A stretch of 22,148 nucleotides of DNA. Origin: Bipalium vagum (Eukaryota; Platyhelminthes; Tricladida; Geoplanidae). The position numbers were made by a program, and so were the translations under genes. The notes beneath the pieces are model-generated. The model ran no database searches and was not told where the DNA came from. It was given only the letters and a program-made list of their open reading frames with translations. Location: the NCBI GenBank assembly GCA_037834085.1, contig JBBMKC010226217.1:1-22148 (forward strand). Reading direction: 5' to 3'. Each line of letters starts with the position of its first letter. The stretch's first letter is position 1. Below, in pieces: positions 1 through 9,510 of this stretch.

Positions 1-2
1 AT

Positions 3-62
3 AAGCTTGTCACTCGTTGGGAGAAGTGTGTACAGTCTGGCGGATTCTATTTTGATAAATAA
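3..62 (+). CDS. Mariner transposase, extreme C-terminus (element enters from left edge)
   Basis: The frame from base 3 reads the typical last residues of a mariner (DD34D) transposase: LVTRWEKCVQSGGFYFDK, then TAA. The R-W-x-K-C-V....G.YF pattern closes mariner transposases, which cut and paste their own element at TA dinucleotides in the nucleus. Only 19 codons are in the window, so the catalytic core lies to the left. No stop or frameshift is visible in these codons, unlike every other copy here, so this may be the youngest insertion. A terminal inverted repeat follows 44 bp downstream, as expected for mariner spacing. Identification of the family is firm. Whether the whole gene is intact cannot be judged from this window. 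Confidence 0.85.
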   Translation, partial: KLVTRWEKCVQSGGFYFDK

Positions 63-105
63 AACTTTGTTTAAGCTATCATGTTTTCCTTTAAAGTTAG
101 ATGTT

Positions 106-136
106 AAAAACCGCCATTTATTTCTTTACAACCTAA
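106..136 (+). repeat. Mariner 3' terminal inverted repeat, with TA target site at 137-138
   Basis: Read from outside on the minus strand, the end starts TTAGGTTGTAAAGAAATAAA and runs on into GGCGGTTTTT. This is the usual TTAGGTTG... mariner terminus. It is followed directly by TA (137-138), the target-site duplication of this superfamily. It closes the element whose transposase ends at 62. It also resembles the end at 18565-18595, matching at about 24 of 31 positions by eye, which places the two elements in related mariner lineages. Confidence 0.75.
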
Positions 137-232
137 TATTATATTATTATTATAGATGCAATACGATGAAATAAATACTATTGTTCCTCGGAAGACACGA
201 TATTTTTAATTACCTATGTAATTTAACCTGAC

Positions 233-427
233 TTAAATAGTGTAAGAACGTGGTTGTATTAGATGAGCAGGCAACGAACGGTCATATTGGTCTGTTGCGG
301 GATCCCAGTAACCGAAAGACCGCTGGTATTCAATATCCAAACCCGATGATGATGATAGATGAATAAACGAGAAACACGATGAAGATGGTGCCTGATGCAG
401 TTTTTCCTCGCAAGAGGTGGCTTTCAT
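233..427 (-). CDS. Hypothetical 64-residue ORF or exon, unrecognised
   Basis: This open frame on the minus strand begins ATG (427-425) and ends TAA (235-233). The patch is clearly richer in G+C than its surroundings. It encodes a serine-rich N-terminal half (SSSCFSFIHLSSSSG) and a mixed C-terminal half containing SFGYWDPATDQYDRSLPAHL, whose W, Y, P and D content does not look like random AT-rich translation. I recognise no domain, signal peptide or membrane segment. The frame stays open upstream of the ATG, so it could be an internal or last exon instead of a whole gene. An AATAAA on the minus strand lies downstream inside the mariner end (around 116-122). On the plus strand the same bases give only shorter frames. 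Real coding status is uncertain. Confidence 0.35.
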   Translation of the reverse strand: MKATSCEEKLHQAPSSSCFSFIHLSSSSGLDIEYQRSFGYWDPATDQYDRSLPAHLIQPRSYTI

Positions 428-1073
428 ATATAAATTTTTGTTGTTGATTATATTAATATATAATAAATAATTTTTGACTCATTCTGATATTAAAGAAAGA
501 ATATATTTTTAAATAATTTCAACAAGGTAAGTTTTCAAAATCCTTCTTGATAAGAACCATATCAAATGTTTAATGGTTTTTATTTTTATTAATATTTTTA
601 TCAGTCACATTAATATTAAAAATATATAGATGACTACATATCATATAAATTTTGAAACTTGATTTTAATAATAATACTTCTAATAATAATAATGAGTTTA
701 TTTTTTCTTCGTTTTAATGATACTTGGTGTCTCTTCTTGCTATGAAGAATTAAACCAACTTCAACATTATTATTTATTATTAACTTTTTCATTTAATGTC
801 TTAAAAATAAATACTTACCCCATAATTAAAACATTCTTCATTATAATAATAATTTTTATTCACTTTGTATTTTGACTTTCATTCATATTTCTTTACGCTC
901 AAAGAATCATGATGTTCTTAAGTTAGATACCGTTAGAAGACAAAAAATTTAAATTAATTTATAAGAAAACTTTCTTATTTTAAAACATTATTTTAATCAC
1001 TTAAAATAATAAAATTAAAAATCATTTCTTTATTTTATTGATTATATGAGATATTCAATATTGAAGAATTTAG
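428..1073. other. AT-rich spacer, no gene seen
   Basis: The sequence is A+T-rich with short A and T runs and several ATAATAAT stretches. I see no transposon end, RNA gene or coding patch. It separates the minus-strand ORF from the plus-strand gene starting near 1077, so promoters for either gene could lie here. No motif is distinct enough to name. Confidence 0.5.
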
Positions 1074-1076
1074 TTG

Positions 1077-2288
1077 ATGCCACTTTACAGTCGACAACAT
1101 TATTTTTCTGATCACAGATCAATCAGATCAAACAAAGTACCAAATAAACAACCTTCAAACACTGAAGGAATAAATGATAATACGAAATTATTCAAACAAA
1201 ACCGAGGAAATTCTAATCAAAATAATACTTTATTTGGGGAACATAAAAAATTAAATAATCGGAATTATTTACCCGCTGATTCGTTTTGCAGGAGTCGCTG
1301 TAAATCAAATGATTATTTAATTTCAGGGGGCCATCAGAGAGATAATAAATATACAAGAAGAGACTTATATGACTTCAGTGATTCAGATCGAGACGATCGC
1401 AAACATTGCCACACGTTTAGGAAAAAATATTTACAAGGGGATTCTAGACAGTTTTCTTCTAATGACGATTTTGACATTTCAAACCGTTATGACATTGAAG
1501 TCACAAGATCTTCCGATTACTCTCAAAGACATCAATTTCGACAAGAAAAAAGTATGGGTCAAAGAAATTCATATAAAAATCCCAGTCACACAGACTATAA
1601 AAATAGTAGGTATAGAATGGATTCATCTAATGAAAGAAAAATAAATAATTTCCCTGAACGAAATCCATATTCGAAGTATTCTCCAACAGATGACCAATAT
1701 AATAGAAGCACAATAAGAGATAAAGATAACATTATTCGAAGAAATAGCTATCAAAGTTATTTAAATAATAACAAAAGTGATAAAATATCTAAACAAAATT
1801 ATAATAACTACAGGTCATTAGGTTCTCGATATGCTAACAACAATGACAATTACGCCAATAATGAAGATGGAACCCCTAATCACAAAGTATTGGCATTAAA
1901 ATCAACATATAGAAAAGATGAGAACATTCCTCATTCAGGAACCAGATTAGAAAGTAAACGAAAACAATTTAGCAAATTTTCTACAAGAAGATTGCACGAA
2001 TCTAGATTTCACGATATAAATAACGATAAAGATACGAAATACGGAAACTCGAGAACCACTAATAGATCAAACAAAGCTCTTCGATCAGAAGTAACTCAAT
2101 CTCCCAAAATTTCTGTAATCAGAAACAAATACCGAGATAAACATCCAGGACACGACAATAATTTGGACCAAAGAAAGGTTTCACAATTTCGAAAATCACG
2201 GATCTCCTCTTATAACCAAGAGAGTGATAATGACAGTTGTTTCTTCGAAAATTGTCATAATGCTAACAAGTACGTTACATACCTTTAA
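1077..2288 (+). CDS. Asn/Ser/Arg/Asp/Lys-rich low-complexity protein, probable large first coding exon
   Basis: This is the longest open frame in the window: 403 codons from ATG 1077, or one more from a TTG at 1074 just after an in-frame TAG. In such AT-rich sequence a frame this long is unlikely by chance. The product is highly polar and basic, with many N, S, R, D, K and Y, almost no long hydrophobic runs, and clusters such as RRDLYDFSDSDRDDRKH and KSRISSYNQESDNDS. It is probably intrinsically disordered. It somewhat resembles RS-like nuclear proteins, but no family is recognised. TTTAG directly before 1074 could be a splice acceptor, so an upstream exon is possible. A GTACGT donor at 2270-2275 would end the exon at 2269 in phase 2 and replace the last six codons. 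That phase fits the exon at 9511. No stop or frameshift interrupts it, unlike the transposon remnants around it. Confidence 0.7.
   Translation: MPLYSRQHYFSDHRSIRSNKVPNKQPSNTEGINDNTKLFKQNRGNSNQNNTLFGEHKKLNNRNYLPADSFCRSRCKSNDYLISGGHQRDNKYTRRDLYDFSDSDRDDRKHCHTFRKKYLQGDSRQFSSNDDFDISNRYDIEVTRSSDYSQRHQFRQEKSMGQRNSYKNPSHTDYKNSRYRMDSSNERKINNFPERNPYSKYSPTDDQYNRSTIRDKDNIIRRNSYQSYLNNNKSDKISKQNYNNYRSLGSRYANNNDNYANNEDGTPNHKVLALKSTYRKDENIPHSGTRLESKRKQFSKFSTRRLHESRFHDINNDKDTKYGNSRTTNRSNKALRSEVTQSPKISVIRNKYRDKHPGHDNNLDQRKVSQFRKSRISSYNQESDNDSCFFENCHNANKYVTYL
2270..2275 (+). other. Candidate splice donor (GTACGT)
   Basis: ACAA|GTACGT lies 19 bp before the stop of the long open frame. Splicing here leaves two bases (AA) of a codon. 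The acceptor TTCAG at 9506-9510 supplies one base (T), giving AAT and keeping the frame. This is inferred from the sequence alone. Confidence 0.4.
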
Positions 2289-2360
2289 GTGAAAATTATT
2301 ATATACATATGTATATGAAAAATAATGATTTTAAAAAGGATATTGTGATGTAATATATTA

Positions 2361-3549
2361 TCACCTAAAAACCTTTTGCCATTTTATAAGTAAAAACAAA
2401 AGTTTTATAAATATAGCATATAAACTTTATTAAATCAAATATGTTCAATTTTGTTCGATAACCTTTCATCATTTATCTGGTAAATTCCAAATATTATCAT
2501 AAAAATCTGATAAAAAAACTAAAATGTACTTTTTACGGTTTTCCCTTGAAACCATTAAAATAATTCATATAGAAAGAATCACATGCTAGTCCGACAGTAA
2601 TAGGTCTGAACTATAAGATGTATGCATCAAAACTTCTCAACCAAGCTCTTTCAATTTCTGTTGAGTAATTAAAGATATTTGTGGTCGAACTTCTAATGGC
2701 ACTATGTTAGTAATGTTAGTTCTAATGTTTAGTAATTCAAGCCGGCTTTTCTTATTTTCTTGATTTCAAGTTGCAGACAATAGAATAAAGTATCAACTGT
2801 TTAATCAAGTTTCAGCAGCTCCTAAGGTCCGACTCTTTACAAATCCCAAAAAACAGAAGACATCATATTTTTTGAAGATAACCCTGGTCGAGCTTCAACC
2901 TTTTTTCAGTAAGACCTTTTCTCACATTATTATCATACGTGATCCACTTTCATATCCAGTTATCATTTTAAAAAAATGGTCGAAGTTCATTTTTTTTAAT
3001 AAAGATTCACTAAGAAAAACTTTACTGATTAAAATCTTTTCATGTAAATTATAGGACACAAAAATATCAAGCTTCTTCATTTGATAAAAAACATTTTGTT
3101 TATTTTCCATCTCTTTCCAATCTGATTGTTTCTTTGTTAACATTATATATTAAACCAAGTTCTTTACATGTTTGACTTGAACCTGTCTCTATTATTTTCT
3201 CAAATCAAAATTGTTCATGTTAACGGATCTTCTAGATTTTCATTACCAAAACGAAACTTTTCGAATCAAAAGCGAGCAGTTCGTTTTTTTACTGCACCTT
3301 CTCTAAATATCGAACAAAATTTTCGAATGGATTCTAAAGCGTAGGACTCAAGCTTCAATTCATACAGTAAGCAGAAACTAATGATTGAATTTCTATTTCC
3401 CACTAAAGACTTAATGATATTTTAAATATCAAATTACACGCTTGATTTAAAGTAATCTAATGAAACAAATTGGTCTTCTGAGGAATAAATAATAAACTAT
3501 TTAATGAAATGTCAATTTAATAAAATCGGCAATAAATTATTTGGACACC
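2361..3549 (-). mobile_element. Decayed mariner element, irritans-like, about 1.2 kb
   Basis: The span covers a mariner transposase remnant plus two sequences that could be its degraded ends. Around 2361-2388 the minus strand reads TAAAATGGCAAAAGG...TTTTTAGGTGA. Around 3520-3549 the plus strand reads TAAAATCGGCAATAAA...TTTGGACACC. They align as an imperfect inverted pair. The length of about 1.2 kb is normal for mariner. The end positions are tentative. The element lies inside the inferred long intron of the gene at 1077-9763, in opposite orientation. Confidence 0.5.
2430..3375 (-). pseudogene. Mariner transposase, nearly full length, decayed
   Basis: Read on the minus strand, several frames in the right order match a mariner transposase. 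The N-terminal HTH region gives FEKFRFGNENLEDPLT. It is followed by CKELGLIYNVNKETIR and KKLDIFVSYNLHEK (consensus KLD.WVPH.L.EK), then ITGYE at the first catalytic aspartate region. Next come ITQQKLKELG and VLMHTSYSSDLLLSD, the equivalent of HPPYSPDLAPSDYH with its third aspartate. The end is LPDK..KVIEQN.TYLI and a stop at 2432-2430. Many stops and shifts separate these pieces, so it is non-functional and old. The overall order and length match a complete protein of about 345 residues. Its KWIEQNG-type ending is typical of the irritans-like branch. Confidence 0.8.
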
Positions 3550-3744
3550 TTTATATATAGTTTATTTATTATTATATATCTTCAATTTACAAATTTCTAA
3601 AAACAGAAATTTTGAAAATTAATGTAGGTGTTTATTTTTTTAATAAGTCGATGTTATGAAACCTAATTAGAGAAAATTCAAATTTTAATAATGATTTCCA
3701 TCGAAAGAGTGTAAATTGTTTTACTAATAGCTAAAGAGTCATAA

Positions 3745-3925
3745 GTCATATAGTCATGCAGAATTTTAAAGACTTGAAATGGACAGATATTTAAAAGAAA
3801 ACCCAAAGATACCAAGACCTGAAAGATATTATTCAAATGAGGTGTCAAAATGTTATGAAAGATTTTTATAATTGCTTCCATAAGTGTATTGGTCATTCTG
3901 TAGAAAAATAATACATTTTAATAAA
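3745..3925 (+). pseudogene. Possible C-terminal fragment of a Tc1/mariner-like transposase
   Basis: One frame reads QRYQDLKDIIQMRCQNVMKD and then FYNCFHKCIGHSVEK, which loosely resembles the last helices of Tc1-like transposases (L..I...W..V...F...F.KR...C....G). No catalytic motif is preserved. The main support is position: it lies directly upstream of a sequence that looks like a transposon end at about 3960-3995. It could equally be chance or a different element. Confidence 0.3.
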
Positions 3926-3959
3926 TAAATGTTACTATAAAAATGTATTACGGTTTTAC

Positions 3960-3995
3960 ATTTTAAAATCGGATACTTATTTTATACAGACCCTG
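3960..3995 (+). repeat. Possible transposon right end (TA-CAGGGTCTGTATAAAA..., read on minus)
   Basis: On the minus strand this reads TA then CAGGGTCTGTATAAAATAAG and on into TCCGATTTT. TACAGGGT... is a very common terminus of Tc1/mariner and related DNA transposons, and TA (3996-3997) would be the target site. No matching left end was found upstream, so the element would be truncated. Confidence 0.4.
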
Positions 3996-3997
3996 TA

Positions 3998-5395
3998 AAA
4001 TAGATAAATTAAAATAATAAGTATAAATGATAAAATCTTAAAATATAATAAAACATCTGAATGTTTTTTATCTAAGATTTACAATTATATACCGAAGTCA
4101 TTCATTCACGTGACAATAATTCAAAATTTTTTTAATATATTATTTATAAATATAATTTTGAAACATATTAAACCAACAGATCTCTCAAGAGGTTTTTATA
4201 AAGAAAGAAATAATGGATATATGCGATAAATGAGCAAGATCTTTGTCAATATTTTTTCTAGTTAACAAAACCGAGATCTTTGATTGAAATACTTTGTTTA
4301 ATTGACAGACAGTAGATCCTATTTCGTTGTTTTTCAACATGCAAACTGGCATAAATAATGAATACTACAGGATTCATTGCAGTGGATTTTGCATAGCATT
4401 ATCCTTTTCTGTCCAGTTATAAAATGTTTATCAAACTGAATTGTGGAAGGTGATTCAATGTCCTGGGTTCTGTTATACTAAAAATGTCACCAGATTCCAG
4501 TGAGGTCTGAATAATGATGAGATTTCTTCACAAGTAGTAGAATAGGATAAAAAACTGTTCTTGTCATGGCACCATTGCAGTTGATTACCGATAACTGACA
4601 GATTTTTTGTGAAGCAAAAAACAGCTTCAAGATTCTGGTTTCCATTAATGTTTGTCGCAGTATTGGTAGTTTAGTAATTTACTTTGTATTTGTAAAGAAA
4701 CTGTGTTTAGTAAGATGTGTATGGTAGTGTAAAACTTCGGATTAAGTATAATGAAGGAAAATAATCAGGAAGGGGTTGGTTGATGAGGTGAACTTGAAAA
4801 TAATAAAACAATTCTATTAGATTCTTGACATTTTGATGGAGGTGCCAATCAATCTAACATTTCAATAGTTCAAGGATTTTCGGAAGATAATCCGAAAAGA
4901 TCTTCATATTTCACACGTTAGCTGGAGAGAATTATCACTTTAATTTATAAAAATACAAATTTCTTTCATATATGCACTGATAAACTTTTTCAATCTTAAA
5001 ATGTTCTTATTAAGTTGAAAATATTGTTCATTATTTGTTAAATTTGTTTTATATGGAATATATTAGTTTTAATTGAAAAAGAATCATTAGAAAAGGATTA
5101 ACATTTTAATTATTTAACCAATTAATTTAATATTCTACTGACAAAGTTTCTATCCTATTCCCAGCTCAATGCCATAAACAATTTAATTAAATTTATTAAT
5201 TCTTACAATACAATAATGAATTTTAATGGATTTAATTTCTTCTTACAGATCCATCCAGTAAACCTTTTTGAAAAGATAAAATTTTCTTGCTATTTATTAA
5301 CCTATAAAAATTTTAAATTAATGTTAACATATTTAAAATTTCATGATAGGAAATATTAATAAAATAAATAAATATTCCTTTAATTCATTTTTATA
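3998..5395. other. Unassigned intronic stretch with a slightly G+C-richer core
   Basis: Most of this is ordinary AT-rich sequence. Between about 4320 and 4930 the base composition is visibly less AT-rich and less repetitive than its flanks. One minus-strand frame at about 4500-4670 stays open for roughly 60 codons. I cannot match its translation to a transposase or a host protein. It may be an old element or degraded coding sequence. Confidence 0.3.
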
Positions 5396-5424
5396 TTAGG
5401 TCATTCTGAAAGTAATATGGATTT
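5396..5424 (+). repeat. Mariner-type terminal repeat (TTAGGTCATTCTGAAAGTAA), apparently orphan
   Basis: TA (5394-5395) is followed by TTAGGTCATTCTGAAAGTAA and then TATGGATTT, a typical mariner end. The first 11 bases are identical to the end at 15014, and a GATTT occurs a little further in at both. No transposase can be read in the next 500 bp, so this is probably a solo end or an internally deleted copy. Confidence 0.5.
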
Positions 5425-5958
5425 AGACAAAAAATTCAAACAGTTTTTAGAACTTTTATTTAACAAAATATTCTCCTCTCTGTTTCATTACTTTTCGCTA
5501 TCGGTGAGGTAGTTTAAAAACCTTTAACCTTTTTTTCACTTAAACTGATTTTATCAGATTTTTTATTCTTTTGGGGAGAAAAGTTTCGATATCTGTTTTA
5601 TTAAAATTCTTTAAAGATTATTTTCCTAATTATTGAATTCAAAGATTCATCTTCAGATTTCAGTTAATTATTCTAAATTCAATTAAATATATATATTATA
5701 AATATATATATATTTATTAAAAAAAAGTTTACTTAGATTAATGGTTTACTTATGAAGTTGTCATTGCGGCTAACATTCTCGCGAATAATTATGGAATGCT
5801 TGAAAAGAAAGATCGAAAATTAACAAGGAAAATAGAAAAAGAATTATTTATAAGAGATATGTTGATGTCTTCTAAATTTTCGAAAAGAAGAGACTTTGAT
5901 TTTTAAAACAAATAAAATTTAATATTGGTCTAAAAAATAAAAAGTTATCATTTTATAT

Positions 5959-5960
<2 letters not shown>
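5425..5960. other. AT-rich stretch, possibly remainder of a deleted mariner
   Basis: After the TTAGGTCATTC end the sequence resembles a mariner 5' untranslated region (T-rich, with CTGATTTTATCAGATTTTTT), but no transposase motif follows. It includes an alternating AT tract at about 5685-5715. Nothing else is recognised. Confidence 0.3.
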
Positions 5961-6000
<40 letters not shown>

Positions 6001-6002
6001 TA

Positions 6003-6035
<33 letters not shown>
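5961..6035 (+). repeat. (ATT)n microsatellite
   Basis: About 75 bp of nearly perfect TAT/ATT triplets with one or two interruptions near 6001-6010. It lies just left of the Tc1 remnant. Confidence 0.95.
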
Positions 6036-6094
6036 GTTAAAAAGAGAAATGGATTAAGATATTAAAAACTCAGAAAAGAATAGATCTGTGTACA

Positions 6095-6865
6095 ATCAAT
6101 TCAACGAAATTAAAATTAGCACTTCGACTATCAAAGTAGACTGAAGCAAGTTGGCTTATATGGACTTGTAGCTGCTCGTAAACCGTTATTAAGAACAGTT
6201 AACAAGATAAAAAGATTAAACTAAGCTAGAATACATGAGCAATGGTCAATTGAACAATGAAAAAAATGTGCTATGGACAGATGAATACAAATTCAAACTT
6301 TTTGGTTCGAAACGATGTGTTTTTGTTCGAAGATATTCGGGAAAAAGATATTCAGACGAATGTTTGGTGCCAACTATAAAACATGGAGGTGACTCTGTCA
6401 CTGTATGGAAATGCTTTGATGGAGAAAATGTTGGGTTTATACACATAATTGAAATAATGAGGAGAGAAATTTAAAAAGACATTTTGGAACGAAAAGTACA
6501 ATCCATATGTTTTATTCATGATAATGATCCTAAACATACCAAGAAAATTTGCAAACGCTATTTATAAGATCTTAAAGTCAAAAAATACTAGAAATAATGG
6601 AATGGCCGCCACAGTCACAAGATCTTAATCTGATCGAATTGTTATGGGAAGAACTTGACAGAAATGTGCGAGAAGAGCAGTCATCTTATTTAGAAAACCT
6701 TTGGCACATATTGCAAGTAAAATGGAATGCAATACCCCACGAAACATTGCGTAAATTAATTTCTCGTATGCCAAAGGTCTGTGCCACTGTCATAAATAAA
6801 AAGAAGGATATTTTGACGAATCAACAATTTAAATATAAGCCTATTGTGATTAAAAATTTGTAATA
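6095..6865 (+). pseudogene. Tc1-like transposase (DD38E-like spacing), decayed
   Basis: This is a well-preserved but interrupted Tc1-family transposase; the family integrates at TA. The motifs run in order. First the end of the DNA-binding part, STSTIK then LKQVGLYGLVAARKPLLR (frame-shifted). Then NVLWTDEYKFKLFGSKR with the first catalytic D, GGDSVTVWKCF, and IHDNDPKHTKKICKRYL with the second D. WPPQSQDLNLIELLWEELDR carries the catalytic E, and the tail is ISRMPKVCATVINKK. The two longest open blocks are 6235-6474 and 6597-6863. By my count about 38 residues lie between the second D and the E, which fits the DD38E type and not the classical DD34E. The count crosses frame breaks, so it could be off by one or two. 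The N-terminal HTH is missing. Terminal repeats were not found. It lies in the inferred intron, in the same orientation as the host gene. Confidence 0.85.
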
Positions 6866-7348
6866 AAAAATGTTTAATATTTATTAATTTCTGTATACAC
6901 ATATATTTAGCACAAATTATATTTGAAATAGTTTACTTATTCAGCAATATAAAATAAATTGTACCTGCCTCAAGTTTTCTGTCAGAATTGTATATAGGAA
7001 AGAAAATGATAGATTGCTATAAACTTCCAATAATAGTTTCTGGGAAGAGAAATATAGTTTGATTAAAAAATAATCTGTAGAGAATGGTAGATAACATCAT
7101 ACTATAAGCAAATAGATATGGAACAAGGTATTATTTAAGAAAGACATAAAAAGGATTACCAAAGCTACACTTAACAAATTTAGTAATGATAAGATATAGC
7201 AAAAATAATTCAAATATCAAAGAAATTAAAAATGTAGAATGTAAAAAAATATTAAGACACCATTTTCAAAAAGAATTAGAACTTTCAACAAATTAGTAGG
7301 TAAAGAAGATTTAAAAATAACATTAAGAGGCGAAGAATAAAATAAGAA
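6866..7348. other. Unassigned sequence right of the Tc1 remnant
   Basis: AT-rich with many stops in all frames. It might include the 3' untranslated part and lost end of the Tc1 copy, for example a CTGTA at about 6891-6895. No clear inverted repeat partner exists on the left. Confidence 0.3.

Positions 7349-7407
<59 letters not shown>
7349..7407 (+). repeat. (AAT)n microsatellite
   Basis: About 59 bp of perfect AAT/TAA triplets. It has the opposite orientation to the (ATT)n tract at 5961-6035, so the Tc1 remnant is bracketed by complementary tracts. Confidence 0.95.
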
Positions 7408-7409
<2 letters not shown>

Positions 7410-9510
7410 CAGTTAAAGAAAATTTATGAATTATAATATGTATTACAGAAATATTAATTTTTTTAATATAACCAATTTTAAGAAAACAGGAAATCGATAT
7501 AAAAAACTGGGAAGCGTATAAATCAGTATAATATTATTGTTTTTCATTTTAATCAAAGATGATAATTTTAATCAATACTAATTTTGTATTTTAATTTAAT
7601 CTTTATTAAAAAACTAATTTCTTTAAATATATATGTTCATTAATTGAATTAAAAATATAAAATAATTATTTCTGTCTTTTGAATTATCTTTTGGTCATTA
7701 TTAATCAAAGAGAAATTTTTGACAGATCCAGTCAAAATAAAGCATTATTATAGTGATTATATTTTTCATTGTAATATTTGTAATAACACTGTATTTCTAA
7801 ATCATTGGGTTCATTTTTTATAATAATCAATGTTTAATAATATTTTCATTTTAAAATTTCATTTTTCCTTTATTCAATAATCGGACTGAGGTCGTCGTTG
7901 AAGATTTTAGAAAAAAGTCTTTCAATTAATAAGTAAAATTTATTTCATTGAAAACAAAAATAATAAAGCTTTTTTTATTTGTCTACACAGGTTTAACAAA
8001 ATCCCAATTTTGTTCTCAAAGTTATTTTAAAATTGTTGTTAGACGATTTAAACATGAAATATTGATATTTTTATCGATTAAAAATATTTCAAAATATTTC
8101 TTTCAATAGATAAATTAAAAATTCCAATTTCAAATAATAATATTATTATTATGGTGAACTAAATTTAATATTGAAATATTTTCGAAATATTTACAAATAT
8201 GAAGAATGTTAAGTATATTTTTATTTAAATAATAATTTTTTTACATATAGAAAAAATTAAATAATTTATAAGAAAAACAAAAAAAAAATAAATATATTTT
8301 ATTTCATTTTTGGTTTGTTTCATATTATATTATCATAAATCAATTTTACAAGGAAATATGCAGACATTAAATAATTAAATATTAGCTAACATTTCTTTGA
8401 ATAGAACCCAGTCAGAATAATGAAAAATTTCTAAAATTAATTGAAGTTATAATTTACAGAAAATTTAGCCATATTTCATCATAAAAAACATTAAAAATAA
8501 AAATAATGAAAATAGATGAAAATGAAAGAAAAATTTTCTATATTAACAAAACAAAATATTAAATTCTGATAAATTAAACAAACATTTGTAAATTTGTGGA
8601 TTAGTTAATACAGTAGAAAATATTAATTGAAACTATTATTGATTTATTGAGACAAAAGATTCTAATAATCTGTGAGTCACGGGTTTGAATATATCGATTG
8701 TTTTAGCTTGAAAAATTCAATTTAAATATAAAATTAAAATATTTTTTTAAGAAAAATATTTAAAATCTTAAATAACATCATTTTCATAAATGCAATATTG
8801 TTGTAGAGTGGAGTCTTTTGTTTATGAAAACTAAATGATTGTATGAATATTTATTATTATAATTTAAATAAAATTGAAAAATAAATATAATATAATAGAA
8901 AATCAAAAGAGAAATGCGTTTAAATATTTTTAATATATTCAAATAAATAAAATAATAATTATAATATCATTTTTTAATTAAAATAAATTAATTTGATTTT
9001 ATTATTTATATCATTCAAATATTACAATTTTTTTTGTTAAAAATTTATAAATCTAAATTTATTTTATACATTAATTTAAAATTAATTTAGATTTTAGAAA
9101 TATTATATTAAAAAATTTACGTTTAAAATAAATATGTTAGACAAAATTCTCATAATAATCACATTTCACAAGATCGCCCGCTATTATCAATTTTAATTAA
9201 ATTAAATTAAATTTCTTATTTATTTTCCACATAATGATTCATGTTCTTTTATTTGATTTGTATAAGTATTTTTATTAAAAAAAATAATATTTTTAAAATT
9301 TTATGTTTTAAATTATAATGCCTAAAAATCATTTTTATTAAAGATAAAAACAAATTTGTGAATGTTAAGAAATTTATTTATCCAATGTATACTTTTCAAA
9401 AGATAGCATTTCTTTTCAAGTTGTATTTAGTATACTCATTATCATAATTTATAAATGAATGATTTTTGAACAATTATTATTAATAATTAAATAAAAACCA
9501 TAAAATTCAG
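7408..9510. other. Long AT-only intronic stretch
   Basis: More than 2 kb of extremely AT-rich DNA with poly-A, poly-T and AATAAT runs. No coding patch, transposon end or RNA gene is seen. A pyrimidine-rich run ending CTACACAG at 7990 looks like a splice acceptor, but no credible exon follows. The stretch most likely forms the 3' part of the intron between 2270 and 9510. Confidence 0.45.

Noticed and set aside
1369-1644. 91-codon plus-strand ORF inside the long 1077-2288 frame
   Set aside because: It overlaps the longer frame in another phase and has no recognised similarity; treated as a shadow.
2872-3054. Plus-strand ORF with hydrophobic composition
   Set aside because: It is antisense to the mariner transposase at 2430-3375, whose motifs explain this DNA.
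7970-8110. Splice-acceptor-like tract (TTTATTTGTCTACACAG) followed by an open frame of about 38 codons
   Set aside because: The phase could fit a tiny extra exon of the host gene, but donors are weak and the peptide is unremarkable, so it is not called.
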